From Takakia lepidozioides (lineage: Eukaryota > Streptophyta > Takakiopsida > Takakiales > Takakiaceae): 64,000 nucleotides of DNA. A model generated the notes under the pieces. That model did not search any database. It had not been told where the DNA came from and was given only the letters and a program-made list of their open reading frames with translations. The translations under genes were made by a program, and so were the position numbers. Positions 43,152-56,100 of the stretch are shown here, piece by piece. The stretch spans positions 43,478,042 to 43,542,041 of the forward strand of contig CM060734.1 of assembly GCA_030704615.1 (NCBI GenBank), given 5' to 3'. Numbering within the stretch: position 1 is the first letter of the stretch; each line of letters opens with the position of its first letter.

Positions 43152-43955
43152 GGGAACAACTTTGAGATGTTTGTTACTACTGCACAGTCATAACGGATAA
43201 ATTCACATTTCTAATGGCGGATAGAAGTTGCATCAATGACTCTGCAGTCGGTACAATATTCGCGGCGATTTAATTCAATTACGTAAATTGTTTTTTTTTT
43301 AAAACAACAATTACAAGTGGTTTTAAGCACTAGAGAACGACTCTTAACAACTAGGCATTCATTGCACACCCTATTCAAAAATGGAATTTTTATAATGCTC
43401 CACATGGATCATGACGTGGAATATTTTAATGTATTTTAGGGCTTGTGTGGCTCATAGAGATTGTTCTAATCGTCGGATGTAAAATGATCTAAGGGTGGAA
43501 GAGTAACTTTTTGTCCTTTGCCTGAATTTGTCTAAGTGTTGGGAGAGGGATGGAGGCTTGAGAGAGAGACGAACAAGTGATGCGAGAAGGACGAGACCAA
43601 ATCGAGGCCCATGTCCTGTTGTTGCAAGCGTTTATGGCGTCAAGGGCGCATTATGTGCAAATGTGGGCTCTTGGCTCCCCTTTGTACCATGATTTGGTAT
43701 TCTTCCTGATGATCACAAGGTTCTTGGGGGATCAGCTTGGTCTTAGCAACCCATATTTTAATCTCTGCCCGCTCAGCTGCACCGTGGTGGTTCTTACGAA
43801 CCAATCCCACATTACCTAACTAGAGATACAAGCAGCACGCACAAGAGGTCTTCTTGGGTTCATGGTCAGTCTAATCTGCAATGGGTCATGACACAAGGTA
43901 GAGGACAATGTGGTGAGGGCACCTTCTTCTTCGAGCTATTTCAGCCTGTTTTTGC
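43152..43955. other. No gene recognised
   Basis: AT-rich, with a T9 run near 43291. Short open frames only. Confidence 0.35.
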
Positions 43956-44504
43956 CGAGATGTAGTGTCGTGGAGTGCGATGCTTGCAGGGTATACACAG
44001 CAGGACGTGGGATGGAGGCTTTGGAGACCTATGAAGTTGCGAAGGGAGAGTTTGATAACATGGCTGAACAAGATGTTGTCTCAAGGAACACGCTGAATCT
44101 CGCAAGATATGGCCAGCATGTGTGCGGGATGAGGGCATTGGAGACATATGAGCAAATGTTGAGAAGAGGTGCAGCCTGACCGGGTCACGTTCATTTGTGT
44201 TTGCAATGCATGTGCAAACCTGGCAGCCCTTGAGACTTGGTAAAGGGCAAAGAGGTCCATCGTGACATTGTCAAAGCTGGAACTGTACCAGATGTAACAA
44301 TACCTCGTCGACATGTATGCCAAACGTGGGAGCATTCCCTTGTGGACAAGGAGTGTTTAACAATATGGCTGAGCGAAATGTGGTGTGGTGGAACGTGATG
44401 ATCGCAGGACATGCACAACATGGGCGGGGATTGCGGGTTTTGGAGACCTATGAGCAAATGATGTGGGTCTAGGGGGTGAAGCCCAAGCACATTACGTTTG
44501 TTTT
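43956..44504 (+). pseudogene. PPR protein fragment, left half
   Basis: Degenerate pentatricopeptide repeats: MAEQDVVSRNTL ... ALETYEQMLRRG, then KGKEVHRDIVKAGTVPDV, then MAERNVV.WNVMIAGHAQHG ... VLETYEQM, GVKPKHITF. These are P/L/S-type repeats as in plant organelle RNA-editing PPR proteins. There are stops and frame changes, for example TAG within the last repeat. The sequence is cut at 44504 by the Ty3 element and continues at 58010. Confidence 0.82.
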
Positions 44505-45582
44505 TGTTAGAGGACTGTAGGGGACTTAGACACTTATACGGGATCTGTAGGGTACCCTTAATTTTTGCACAGACTGAGACCAACAGGAGCCTTAGGGGTG
44601 ACAGCAGCGCACTGTAGAGGGGGGTTACACAGCCCGTCGCAGTCGTCACAGTCGACACAGCCAACACAGCCGTCACAGTCGTCACAGCAGACACAGCCAA
44701 CACAGCCGTCACAGTCGTCACAGCAGACACAGCCAACACAACCCGTCACAGTCGTCACAGCCGACACAGCCAACACAGCCCGTCACAGTCGTCACAGCAG
44801 ACACAGCCGACACAGCCACACAGCCACACAGCCAGTCACAACCCGACACAGCCAAACACAGTCGCACAGCCAGTCACAGCCCGTCACAGTTTCGCACAGC
44901 CAGTCACAGCCCGTCACAGTTTCACACAGCCAGTCACAGCTTGACACAGCTGTCACGATCATAGGGAACGAAGAGTAGGACAGGGAACGACTGTGGGGAA
45001 CAACACCTGCGAAGGGAACATGTTAGTTCACAGACGACGGTTAGTGAGGAAAACGGTTAGAACCGCGGATAGGAAGATAAAGGGGGACTTCGGGGGGAGA
45101 TGAGGATCATTATTCGGATGAGGACTTCTTAGTCAGGCTGGAGCGGAGATCGGAAGCAAAGATGGAGAGCACGGTGAAAGAGGAAAGAGGATTAGTAGAT
45201 GCTTGTTATATGCAAAGCTGTAGTGATATTGTAGAGCAGATTAGAGACACAATGGCTTCGGCCTGATACCTGATAAATCATAATTTGATACTTATACGAT
45301 ACAATCACACTGTGTAGAGAGATCTGAGTGAAGCTGTGGATTGAATGGATGCGTGAAGGAAACCGATAGATTGATGAAGCAAACTGATACTTAATTATCA
45401 ATGGTAAGATAGTTAACATGAATACCATAAGGGAAACAAATAGGAAACAACCCCATGATACACTAGCTGTAGGTCATGACTGATTGTTCTGCGCGGGCTG
45501 AGTACTTAGAGATTTCCAACTCTTCAATCTTGGAGTTTCCGCCTCGAATAGCGAAGGATGGGTGAGTAAAAGCCGCGCGACA
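44505..45582 (+). repeat. 5' LTR of element D
   Basis: 1078 bp. It carries a CACAGCC-type satellite at about 44635-44955 (CACAGCCAACACAGCCGTCA, CACAGCCAGTCACAGCC units). The ends are fixed by the target duplication and the primer site. Confidence 0.93.
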
Positions 45583-45604
45583 TTTGGTGACCATACTGGG
45601 GACC
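45583..45604 (+). promoter_or_regulatory. Primer-binding site of element D
   Basis: TTTGGTGACCATACTGGGGA follows the 5' LTR directly; the related element at 63759 has TTTGGCGACC. It resembles the TGGCGCC-type sites of Athila/Tat elements, but I do not assign the tRNA. Confidence 0.6.
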
Positions 45605-48250
45605 TGGGACATGAACAACCAGATGTGACAGGCATCTGGTGGGATCATGGTGGTTGGACCATTAAAGAATTTGAAGTGAATCAAATTCCCTGTGGAACGA
45701 AGGAAGAAAGATTGTCGAAACAATTCTTTCAAAGGTTCTTGGAATTGCCAGACGGTTGTAAAGAAAATATTCTTAAACGAGTGCATGATGCTGATCCAGA
45801 ATGGGGTCTGGAGAAAGGAGTGATAAAGATTTATCAGGTAGCCTGTAGAGGAAGAGCACGTTGGTTACAACATTGGTTTATGTGATAGCATTGCTATCCA
45901 TTAAACGAGTAGAGTTTGAAGGCTGGGAGAAAGAAAGGTGAATGTTTATACTCATATGCATGAAGAGCTTGTACTGGTAAAGAATTGGATTCCAAAGGAT
46001 ATTTTGTGGATCAAACTCACACCAAGAACAGCTTTTCAGACTTTTGCCATATGGTTATATGGTAACGGAGACTTCAAGTATAGCCAAGGTGCATTGAAGC
46101 TTGAAAGAAACCCAGGCATATACGAGAGATATTACAGAAGAGAGTTTTGGTTATTGCCACATTAAAAGAAATGAAAGACATGGGACATGAGTGATGAAAG
46201 AGAAGCTAGACGCCAGAGATATTCAGCAAAAAGAGAAAGCTATCTGAAAGCTAATTATCCATATCTTTGGGAGAGAGGAATAGACATAGGGGAATCATCT
46301 GGACCTCTCACACCATTAAGATCAAAGAGTACATCACTATACCGGAAGAACTAGAGTGGATGCCACTCCTTCTGTTTCTTTGCAAGAAAGATTAAGGGAA
46401 TTGGTACAGGAAGAAGATCAATCACGAGGTGAAAGATCTGAGGTACATCCCTGGATAAAAGATTTGACATAATCTTTGATAAGATTTGGCATGGAACACC
46501 AAAAGCAGGAACTCCAGTTTCTGAAGCAGAAGGTGAAGAAGGAGAAGAGGATGTGGCAGAGCCAACGGAGAGTTCAGACTCTCCAACACCATTCACAGTT
46601 GAGTTACATGAGTGAAGAAGAAACCCAAGGGCAGAACTTGAAGGATGAAAACAGAGAGAAGAAATTGGAAGAGGAAGAACATGAAGAAGTAGACCCAACA
46701 GCTGAGGTTGAGACTACAACCAGGACATCCCAACCCGTTGGACCTGGATCAAGTGGAGCACTTGGATCACAGGCCAACGAAGGTGTCGGCTCAGGGGGAT
46801 CAGGCGGGCGGCCTGGATCTGGCTCTGGGGGACAGGGAGTGTGGGAAGTATGCAACTGAAGTGGGAATACTGTGAATATCGTGGGGCTAGAAGCAGGGAG
46901 TGCTCAAGGGCCACCACTTGGTGGAAGATCCACCACAAAAACAACAGGACCAGAAGGACCAGCACCAGCCAAGGTGCCAGCACCTGTCAGTGGGCAGAAG
47001 GTAGGGCCACAGATGGCGTTACAACCAACACGGGCAAAACCACCCTTTCAATATATTCAGGAAAAGGGGATCCCGATGTACACATTAGCCAATTTGAGCA
47101 CATGTGTATAGTGAACAATGAGAATGGCGATGATGCCAAGATGAGACTGTTTCCTTGTTCACTTATCAAGAAAGCAAGTGAATGGTATGCAAGATTCCCT
47201 GATAATCATTTCCTAACCTGGAATGGCTTGAATACAACATTCGAAATAGGTTCAGGACAAGTAAACTGAGGATGAAGTGTATGGAAGTTTACAACAGCTG
47301 AAGCAGAAGAAGCATGAAACTGTTGAAGAGTATATGGAGAAGATGGAATTGATGATGAAAAAGCTGGCTGCAGTACCAACACCCGGGTTACTGAAGACTT
47401 GGTTTGTGAGTGGACTAAGACCAGAGTTGCAAAAGAAAGTGGATATGTTACCCCATAACACAGTGAGGAGGCATTTGAAACTGCGAACAGAATTGAGCAA
47501 CGGGAATGCTCAGGAGAGAGAAAAAAGAAGATGAGGACTCTGAGGATGAGTCAGATGAAGAAGAAGAGCAAGAACTAAAAAGAAAGAGTAAGAGAAAGGA
47601 GAAGTTGAAGAGGGATAACTATGAAAAAAAATTGGAAGAAATCTTGAAGAAGTATGCCACAGAGGCTGCAACACATGGAGGAAGGGTGTATGGTGTGCAA
47701 AGTGCCAGAATGAAGGCCATACCACCACAGAATGCCACATGAAGGAGAAACGCTGTACTATCTGTAAAATGGATAACCATTCTACTGAGAATTGTTACTA
47801 CAACAGAAGGACAGCTGCAAGAGAACCTAGGCAAGTAAGGTGCATCAGGTGCAGCCAGCCAAGAAGAAATAATGATCAGGACCACTATGGTAGGTCTGGT
47901 GGTTATAACAATGGCATGGAAGGGAGAGTAATTCAAGAGGGGATTACCAGGAAATTCCAGAGGCAACTATCAGGGTAATCCAAGGGAAATTACCAGCCCG
48001 GGAATCAGGATTATAGAAATAATCCAAGAACAGACCAAGGCGAGGACCCAATGGTGAAGAGCTATGTTACTATTGTATCAGCCAGGACATCGCAAGGCAG
48101 CCTGTTCATTCTGGATAAGACACCAGAATGAGATGAGAGCTCCTGTGAATGAGGGCCCAGTGGTGGCAGCTCACATGGTTAGGCCATGTGTTGTACCAGA
48201 AGTAAGTACAATGATAGTAACAAGAAGTAAAGCCAAACTAATACTCCAGT
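45605..48250 (+). pseudogene. gag: Element D gag region with zinc knuckles
   Basis: Segments in several frames: an N-terminal part (IWWDHGGWTIKEFE ... RWLQHW, to 45885), a Gly/Glu-rich linker (46476-46859), the capsid (YSGKGDPDVHISQFE, ASEWYARF, 47040-47270; continuing ETVEEYMEKMELMMKKL, 47277-47534), an acidic/basic stretch (47506-47640), then two zinc knuckles in tandem (CAKCQNEGHTTTEC, CTICKMDNHSTENC, ~47695-47800) and a remnant of a third (QPGHRKAAC, ~48080). At least four frame changes mean that no intact Gag is made. Confidence 0.82.
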
Positions 48251-48599
48251 AGAAGAGGAAGAAGATGAGAATGGAAGTGGCAATGATATGCCTGAAGATG
48301 AAGAGACTGGAAAGATGAGAAGGAACTGCACAAGGAAGTGGCAGATACTATAAGGGAAATGCAAAGAGTACTGATATTCCTGTGGCAGATTCCTCTGATT
48401 CGGATGAAGAATGGAGTGAGGAAGAAAGGAAAAAAAAAGATGCAGACATGCAAAGTAATGAAGAGACTTTGGCTGCAGTAATATGTCAGACCAAAGCAGA
48501 AATTACCATTGGACAGCTATTAGCATGTGGACCGTATTGTAGGCACAGGCTGTATCAAGCAATCAATAGAATTGCCCAAGAGACGGAAACAACAGACCT

Positions 48600-49517
48600 G
48601 AACAGCAAGGTGCACCAGTTATAATGTGAAGCCCGGAAGGGCGAGAACCAGTCATGGACTTTGATGATTCTATGCCAGTAATCCAATTGAGAATTGGAAG
48701 CACAGAACTAACTGATGTACTGATAGTGGTGGTTCTGGAGTAAATATCATGACAGACCAATTAAGGAAGAAGCTTGGTCTAAGTAACATGAAACCAGCCC
48801 CATTTACAGTAACAATGGCAGATCAAAGAAGTGTACAGCCATTGGGATTAATAAGAGGAGTTAAGATACAGATACAAAAATGATCTTTATGATCACAGTA
48901 ACTGTATTAAAATGGATGAAGTCATGGAGGCTTACTCCTTATTATTGGGACGTCCGTGGCTGAAACAGGCCAGGATATTCCATGACTGGAATTCTCAGTT
49001 ACTAACCGTGCATAATGGGATACACGAGATACAAATTACCACAAAGAAATCTAGTAGATTACCTGCTACAAGAAGACCTCGAGGAGTCAGAGAGTATGAC
49101 TGGAGAGGAGGACTGGATGAGGAGCAGGAAGCTACCCTATTTGCTGCACACCCAGAGTGGGAGCAGGTTGCAGAGATGCGGCTGGAAAGCCTAAGTTGTT
49201 TGAGAGGTATCTGCTGTGGTGTAGTGACAGCAACACCAACTGAAGAGGAAACTAGCATTTACCCATCACATTTCTATGAAGAGAGAGAAGGAGAAATAGA
49301 AATCCTAGAAGAACCAGCCACTGTGAGCTTACAGGATGAAGTGGTGACTGGTTGGACAATCACAGCTGATGAGCAGGTGAGAGAAGTAAATGTGGGAACT
49401 CAGGAGGAACCGAGGATGGTGAAAGTAGGAGCTGATTTGGAGCCGGAATTCTTCGAAGAAGCTAAAGCTTGTTCATCAAATACAGAGATGTATTTGCTTG
49501 GAGCTATGAGGATCTAA
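48600..49517 (+). pseudogene. Element D protease region
   Basis: A retropepsin-like segment lies near 48690-48900: active site of the DGGSGVNIM type, reached only after a one-base slip near 48722, followed by AYSLLLGRPWL (~48930-48965). A long acidic spacer then leads to RT, with another frame change near 49470. Confidence 0.78.
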
Positions 49518-52500
49518 AAGGGATACCACCTGAAGTCTGTCAGCATAAGATTGAACTGGAACCAGGGTCAGTACCAATCAAGCAGGCGAGGTATAGAATG
49601 AATCCCAACTACGCACAGAAGGTTGGAGAAGAGATAAAGAAGTTGGCTGAGGCTAAGTTTATATACCCAATAGAGTATACAACTTGGTTGTCACCCATTG
49701 TTATAGTTCCCAAGAAGAATGGCAAACTAAGAGTATGTGTGAACTATAAGAAGCTGAATGCTTGTACGAAGAAAGATCCTTTCCCTTTGCCATTCACAGA
49801 AGCAGTATTAGACACTGTGGCAGGCCATGAGATGTACTCATTCATGGATGGCTTCAGTGGTTATAATCAAGTGCAAGTGGCAGAAGAAGACCAAGGGAAA
49901 ACAGCTTTCATCACAGACTGGGGGGCTTATGCATACAAAGTCATGCCCTTTGGACTTTGTAATGCACCAGCGACCTTTCAGAGAGTGATAAGTGAATCTT
50001 TTCATGAGTATCTGGATGATTTCATGCAGGTATTCTTGGATGATTTCAGTGTGTACAGCTCTAAGAGTGAGCACTTGCATAAATTGGAGTTATGTTTGGC
50101 CAGATGCAGGATGAGAGGTCTGGGCCTGAATCCAGAGAAGTGTACTTTCTGTGTGAACTCAGGGGTGCTTCTGGGACACATTGTGTGTAAGAAGGGACTC
50201 CTTTGGATCCCAGAAAGACAGAGTCCATTAAAGCCTCTCCACCACCAGTGAATGTTAAAAGTCTACGGAGATTCCTTGGGCAAACCAGTTATTACAGGAG
50301 ATTTGTCAAAAGGTATGCACAAATAGCAGCACCATTGAGCAAACTACTGAAGAAAGATGCAGTGTTTGTCTGGACAGCTGAATGTCAACAGGCATTTGAG
50401 GAACTTACACTGTCAGTAACAACTACACCTGTGCTGATTAACCCTCACTGGCATGTAGTATTCCATGTTCATTGCGATGCATCAGGAGAAGCGTTGGGAG
50501 CGGTGTTAGCCCAGAATGTTACAGGGAATATAGATTCACCTGTGTACTATGCTAGCCGGTTGATGAACAGTGCTGAGAGGAACTATAGCACAACGGAAAG
50601 AGAAGCATTGGCAATGATTTATGCAGTCAAGAAATTCAGGCATTACCTATTGGGAAGAAAGTTTATGTTTTATGTGGATCACCAGGCTCTGATATATCTG
50701 GTGAACAAACCTTTGATAAGTGGAAGGATAGCGAGGTGGTTAATAATCTTGCATGAGTTTGAGTTCGAGGTTATTTACAAGCCTGGCCGTTTGCATCTTG
50801 TGGCAGATCATTTGTCACGACTAACAACAGGAGAGGCCGCCACAGGAGTGGACGATCAGTTACCTGATGCGAGTTTATTTGTAATGGAGGTGCAAGGAAG
50901 TGCAGATGAATGGTTAGATTGGCAGTGGCCAATCAGATACTACCTTGCTCATGGTCAGTGCCCACCTAGTTATGGTAAGGAGCAGAGGAAGAGAATCGCT
51001 ATCAAAGCTTTACCTTATACTATGGTAGGAAGCAGAATGTATAAGTTAGGACCTGATGGAGTACTAAAACGATGCTTGTACCACCATGAAGTAAATAAAG
51101 TTTTGGCGGAAGTACATAAAGGAGTAGCTGGAGGTCATTTTGGAGAAGAGACTACCAGTAGAAAGATACTACTCGCAGGATACTGGTGGCCTACTTTGTT
51201 CAAAGATGTACACGAGTATTGTCAGAAGTGTGATGAATGTCAGAGGCTAGGACCTTTGCAGAGATCTGGAAGGATGGCCTTGCATCCTACAATGCCTACG
51301 GAACCATTTCAGAAATGGGGACTAGACTTTGTTGGACCAATTAATCCACCATCCAAGAATACACGAAACAGGTACATAATTACAGCCACTGATTATACTA
51401 CAAAGTGGGTGGAAGCTAAAGCTTTGAGGGACAACACAGCCAAGTCCACAGCAAGGTTCCTGTACGAGAACATACTTACACGATTTGGATGTCCCTTAGA
51501 ATTTATCAGTGATCAAGGAAGTCACTTCATGAATGAGACCATTGAGTTGTTGACTAAAGAGTTTATGATTGTGCATAGAAAGAGTACAACATATTACCCA
51601 CAGGGTAATGGGCAGGCAGAAGCTACCAACAAAATACTATGTACTATCTTGACTAAGATAGTCAATGCAAACAGAACGGATTGGGATACGAAGCTGCTGA
51701 CAGCTTTGTGGTCATACAGGACTTCATATAAAGTCACCACTAAGTATACACCATTCCAATTAGTTTATGGTATGGAAGCCTTACTTCCAGTGGAATTCCT
51801 GTTACCTACCATGAGAACGGAGTGGGGAAAAAGAATGGAATTGCAAGACTCCATCAAGGTCAGGAAACATGAATTATACCATGTGGAAGAAGTACGTGCT
51901 GATGCAGCTGATAATATGACCAGAATTCAGATGAAGAGAAAGGAACAGTTTGATGAAGGCAAGTTAAAGACTTTTAAGACGGGGGATTTGGTTCTATGGT
52001 TACAAAAGAAAAGAAAGATTCAAGCTTCTAAGCTTAAATCACCATGGAAAGGACCTTATGTCATACAAAAGATGTATGATAACAACACCGCCATGTTACA
52101 AACCATTAACAAAGAAATGCTGGGAAGAGTCAATGCAAATAAGTTGAAGGGGTACAGTGGTATCCACGACAAACCCCTGCAGCATGATTTGCATATAGAA
52201 CCGCAAGAGCAGTCACGGGCTGCACCAGTGTTACGAACGGAGTATAAAACACTTGTCGCTAGGCCCAGCATATATGACCAGGGTGGGCAAAACAAACGTG
52301 ACACAGCCTATCACAGCCCATCAAGGCAAAGCACAGCCTATCACAGCCCATCAAGGCGCAACACAGCCTATCACAGCCCATCACGACGTGACACAGCCTA
52401 TCACAGCCCATCACAACGTGACACAACCTATCACAGCCCATCAAGGCAAAGCACAGCCTATCACAGCCCATCACGACGTGACACAGCCTATCACAGCCCA

Positions 52501-52785
52501 TCACGACGTGACACAACCTATCACAGCCCAGCAAGGCGCAACACAACCTATCACAGCCCAGCACGGCGCAACACAGCCTATCACAACCTACCACAGCGTG
52601 TCACAGCCTATCACAGCTTACCACAGTGCATCACAGCCTATCACAGCGTAACACAGTATGACACAGCCTGTCACAACTCAACACAGCCTACTAAAGTTAC
52701 ACCATCCATAGAATCAGTGACAAGTGGACACATAATAACTTCAGGAAAATGGATGACGGAAGAGAAAAAACGGAAATTACTTTAA
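49469..52785 (+). pseudogene. pol: Element D reverse transcriptase, RNase H, integrase and repeat tail
   Basis: RT: VCVNYKKLNACT, FMDGFSGYNQVQV and the catalytic FLDDFSVY (~50033-50056), up to a one-base slip near 50205-50215. From 50203 a long frame carries the rest of RT (LRRFLGQTSYYRRF), RNase H (HCDASGEALGAVL), integrase HHCC (GGHFGEET, CQKCDECQR) and core (GLDFVGPI, FISDQGSHF, GNGQAEATN). After the integrase C-terminus (~52250) come about a dozen decapeptide repeats of the form AYHSPSRRDT (52290-52690), ending at 52785. Apart from the slip the integrase half is intact. Confidence 0.9.
52285..52690 (+). repeat. 30-bp tandem repeat coding decapeptides at the pol C-terminus
   Basis: Unit CACAGCCTATCACAGCCCATCA plus eight more bases, about 13 times, in frame with pol. 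The core TCACAGCC is also the core of the satellite inside this element's LTRs. Period 30 keeps the frame. Confidence 0.9.
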
Positions 52786-53165
52786 AAATAGACACGTGGA
52801 GGTCAGGGCGAGACACACAGCAGACAATGAAGTGCAAGGACAAGTGTCAAAAAGAAAGAAGACAAGAACGGCCGTCAAAAGGGATGAAAGCCAGGCCCAT
52901 TAATGAGTACGGAAAAAGGGAAACGGAACGAACGGCAAGTACAGAAAAGCCGAATTCTTGTCACATGTGTGATCCTAGTGGACTATCCAAGAGGGAAAGT
53001 CCACTAAAGAAGATAAAATCTAAAATCCAGTCACAGCGGATACAGCCAATAAAAAACCAAAGAAATGATCAAGAAAATGGAGGGAAATTGAGCGCAAGAG
53101 GCGGCGTCGTTCTGAGTAACGGGCGTCTCGACAGGACAGGCCATAAATGCTATAACTTGGAAACT

Positions 53166-56100
53166 ATGGAGGAACTAACAGACTATACGCTCGCAATATT
53201 ACTTACGCAGTGGCATAGACACGAAAGGACAGAGAGGAGCTTTTCTCTTGAGCGATGCTTGCAAGCCCCGCAGGCTTACAAGAAATTACCCATAGCTTTC
53301 TGCGGCAACCATACGTTTATGTTTTGTGCACTACAGGCATTCCTGCAGTTGTTACAGCCAAAACAGTTCTGTGAGTCTAAAATGAAGAGAGTGAGAGGAA
53401 TGGAGGAAATCAGGGTGAAGAGCACCACAATTCTGCAGAAACAAACGATTGCTACCCCACAGGCGATACAGATACTGGAGGAGCTGAGATTGCAAGGATT
53501 GCAAAGCCTAGATTGGACACTACACCATAGACAGTACATGTTACAATTTTTGCAGAACTTTGAGCCAAGGACAGGAACAACAACGGTGAAGGGAGTTGAA
53601 TTAATGATTACTCCCCTATACCTCCAGCAATTGTTTCGATTGCCAGCAGGTCAGGTGCATGTGGAGCAACACAGGGCAAGACTGCAAATAGAGGACTTAT
53701 TCCAAGAAGGGAGTTTCTTTAAAACTCAGGGTTATGCTTGTACCAAGGCTGTGTACCCAGGGTTAAAAGAGGTAGGCCAGGTATTGAACGTTCTGATTGC
53801 CATGAAACAGAACCAACAGTATTTGAGCAGATCCTTCACGGAGGAAATACTCAAAGGCCTGAAGGGAGGAGAGGTACAATGGGCGGACATAATGTACAAC
53901 GCACTGGTAGAGGAGATGAAAAGATTACAAGGTACTACCGCAAAGTCTCCTATCATAGTGTCTGGCCCAATCATTGCTCAAATAATCCTTGATTCTGACA
54001 TACTTAATGCACAAGAAAGCAAGGAAATGGGAGTGTTTGAGCCAGAAACAACTGCAATGGAAGAGCAAGGCTCTTCACACAGTGAGGGTGGACTAGCAGC
54101 ACAACCCGAGACTAAGAGGCAGAGAAGGGGAAAGACTGTAGTGGCGGATCCACTGGCTTCACGGATTCCGCATGATAATGTTTCCCAAGCTCATGGCCAG
54201 GAAGGGGCACAGCAGCACAGAGAAATGCTATTACTGGAAGCATGACCTTCAGAGAGGGAGGAGGAAGTTACTTCTACATCACAACCATCACAGCCACTTG
54301 AACGACTTGTCACAAGGTCACAAGTTATCCATGCAGCTCAACCCGAAATAATTGATTTGGAAAGTGAAGGGATAGATATTCCAACTACAGAACAGATAGT
54401 GGCAGAAATAGAGAAAGGGGACCTTCTCTATGAATATTCTGGTCTGGTCAAAGAGACAGAAATCCCAGAGGTGCAACAGTTGCCCAAGGGAAATCCTGAG
54501 GTGCATATAATACACACACCTGTGTCGGAGGTACCACAGGCGGAAGGTCATGACACTGTAGCACCGGTGATAGATGAAGTAGTTCAGGAAGAAAATCCGG
54601 TGGGACAATGGCCTGAATTGTTAGTGAGACATCACACTATTGAAGATCAGGAGGAACAGCAGCAACCTCACCATGATGACCCTCAACAGGCAATGCCGAT
54701 GAGTTCCATAGGCAGGACACTTAATTTGTTGGGGACTTATGTCAAATCCCATGTTCCAATTACCCAATTGACCGCCTTGAAAGAGGAACTCAGGAAGGAG
54801 TTTGAGGCTCGACTTGCCACTGAGTGTGCAAACAAGGTCGATGAAGAGGTCACTCTCAAGATGAAGCAGGACTTGGGCAATACTGAAATGGCTTTGCAAT
54901 TGGCCAAGGAACAATTGATTGAGGCAGGCCTCGCGCAAGACCAGTTGCACGAAGCACATAAGCAACAGCTATACCAAATGCAGGTGCAGCATGAAAGCAA
55001 GTTGCAAGAAGTGAATGCACTACATACGGAGTTGCAGACAGTGCATCACAGGATGGCGATACAATGTGCTACATTTACAACTATGCTTGACCAATCAACA
55101 AAAGAAATAAACAGTCAAGCGGAAAAATGTACGAAGGCAGAAGAAGAGAATGTTGAGCAAATGAAGCTCATTGTCGATATGAAGAATACAATCTGTCGCA
55201 ATTAAGATACTTTCAAGCAATACAGGCAGATTGAAGCTGATCTAAAGAAGCACATCGTGGAGTTGCAACAAACCATCATGGCCAATAGAAATGAAATCGC
55301 GGTCACTAACAAGGCTTGGAAGGAAGCCAATAATCTACTTGTTGCTTATGCGCAATTGGTTGAACCTCAGGCAAAGCGCATGGAGGCTTTACAACAGCAG
55401 TTGGAATTGTACAAGCTAAGAGAGGAGCAAACTCTCAGGGGAACCACAAGCAGCTTGGTGGATAACAGCCTTATGTAGGTCTGGTTAGCACAAGGGCCAG
55501 TAGAGGGCAAAGCCCCATGGAAGCTCACCCAAAGCGAGATGAATGAGCTCAGGCTGCAGGTGCAGAACATTGCCACAACTACTATAGACAATGTCTATAG
55601 TAGGATAGCAGAGTTACAAGAGGATGTAGACGGACTCCAGACTCAAGTGGAAGACCTCACTTCAAACATCGACAAAAGAGTCTATATCCCTCAGGAACAG
55701 CTAATGGCTTCTTATTTACAAGCCAGAACTTTGGCTTTTCAGTCTTCACAGGAGGTGCAGGAGATGCCAATGATACAAGAGCCAGTACCACCACCACCAC
55801 AACAAGTCACTGTACCAGTAGCTGAACCTGTGGTTACTACAACCACACCACAGCCACCACAGCCGGAGGTATGGGGCAATGCCGCTTTTAACCCACCTAA
55901 AACTCCAGCTGCAAGGGAGTACAGCAGGGCTATGCTTATGCCCTTCAACCAAATTCCCATCATGTTGGATTTGGCTTGGAAAGAATTTAGTCCTCCGCAG
56001 TCATTCGCACATTACTACCAAATCATGCGTATTTGGCTGCCAGTGGCAACTAGGACTAAAGTTCTTCCAAACAATCGACATATTGAAGATCATCACTTTG

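Noticed and set aside
52253-52651. Second open frame across the 30-bp repeat (QPITAHHDVT units)
   Set aside because: Period 30 keeps all frames open; the pol frame continues in from integrase and is the credible one.
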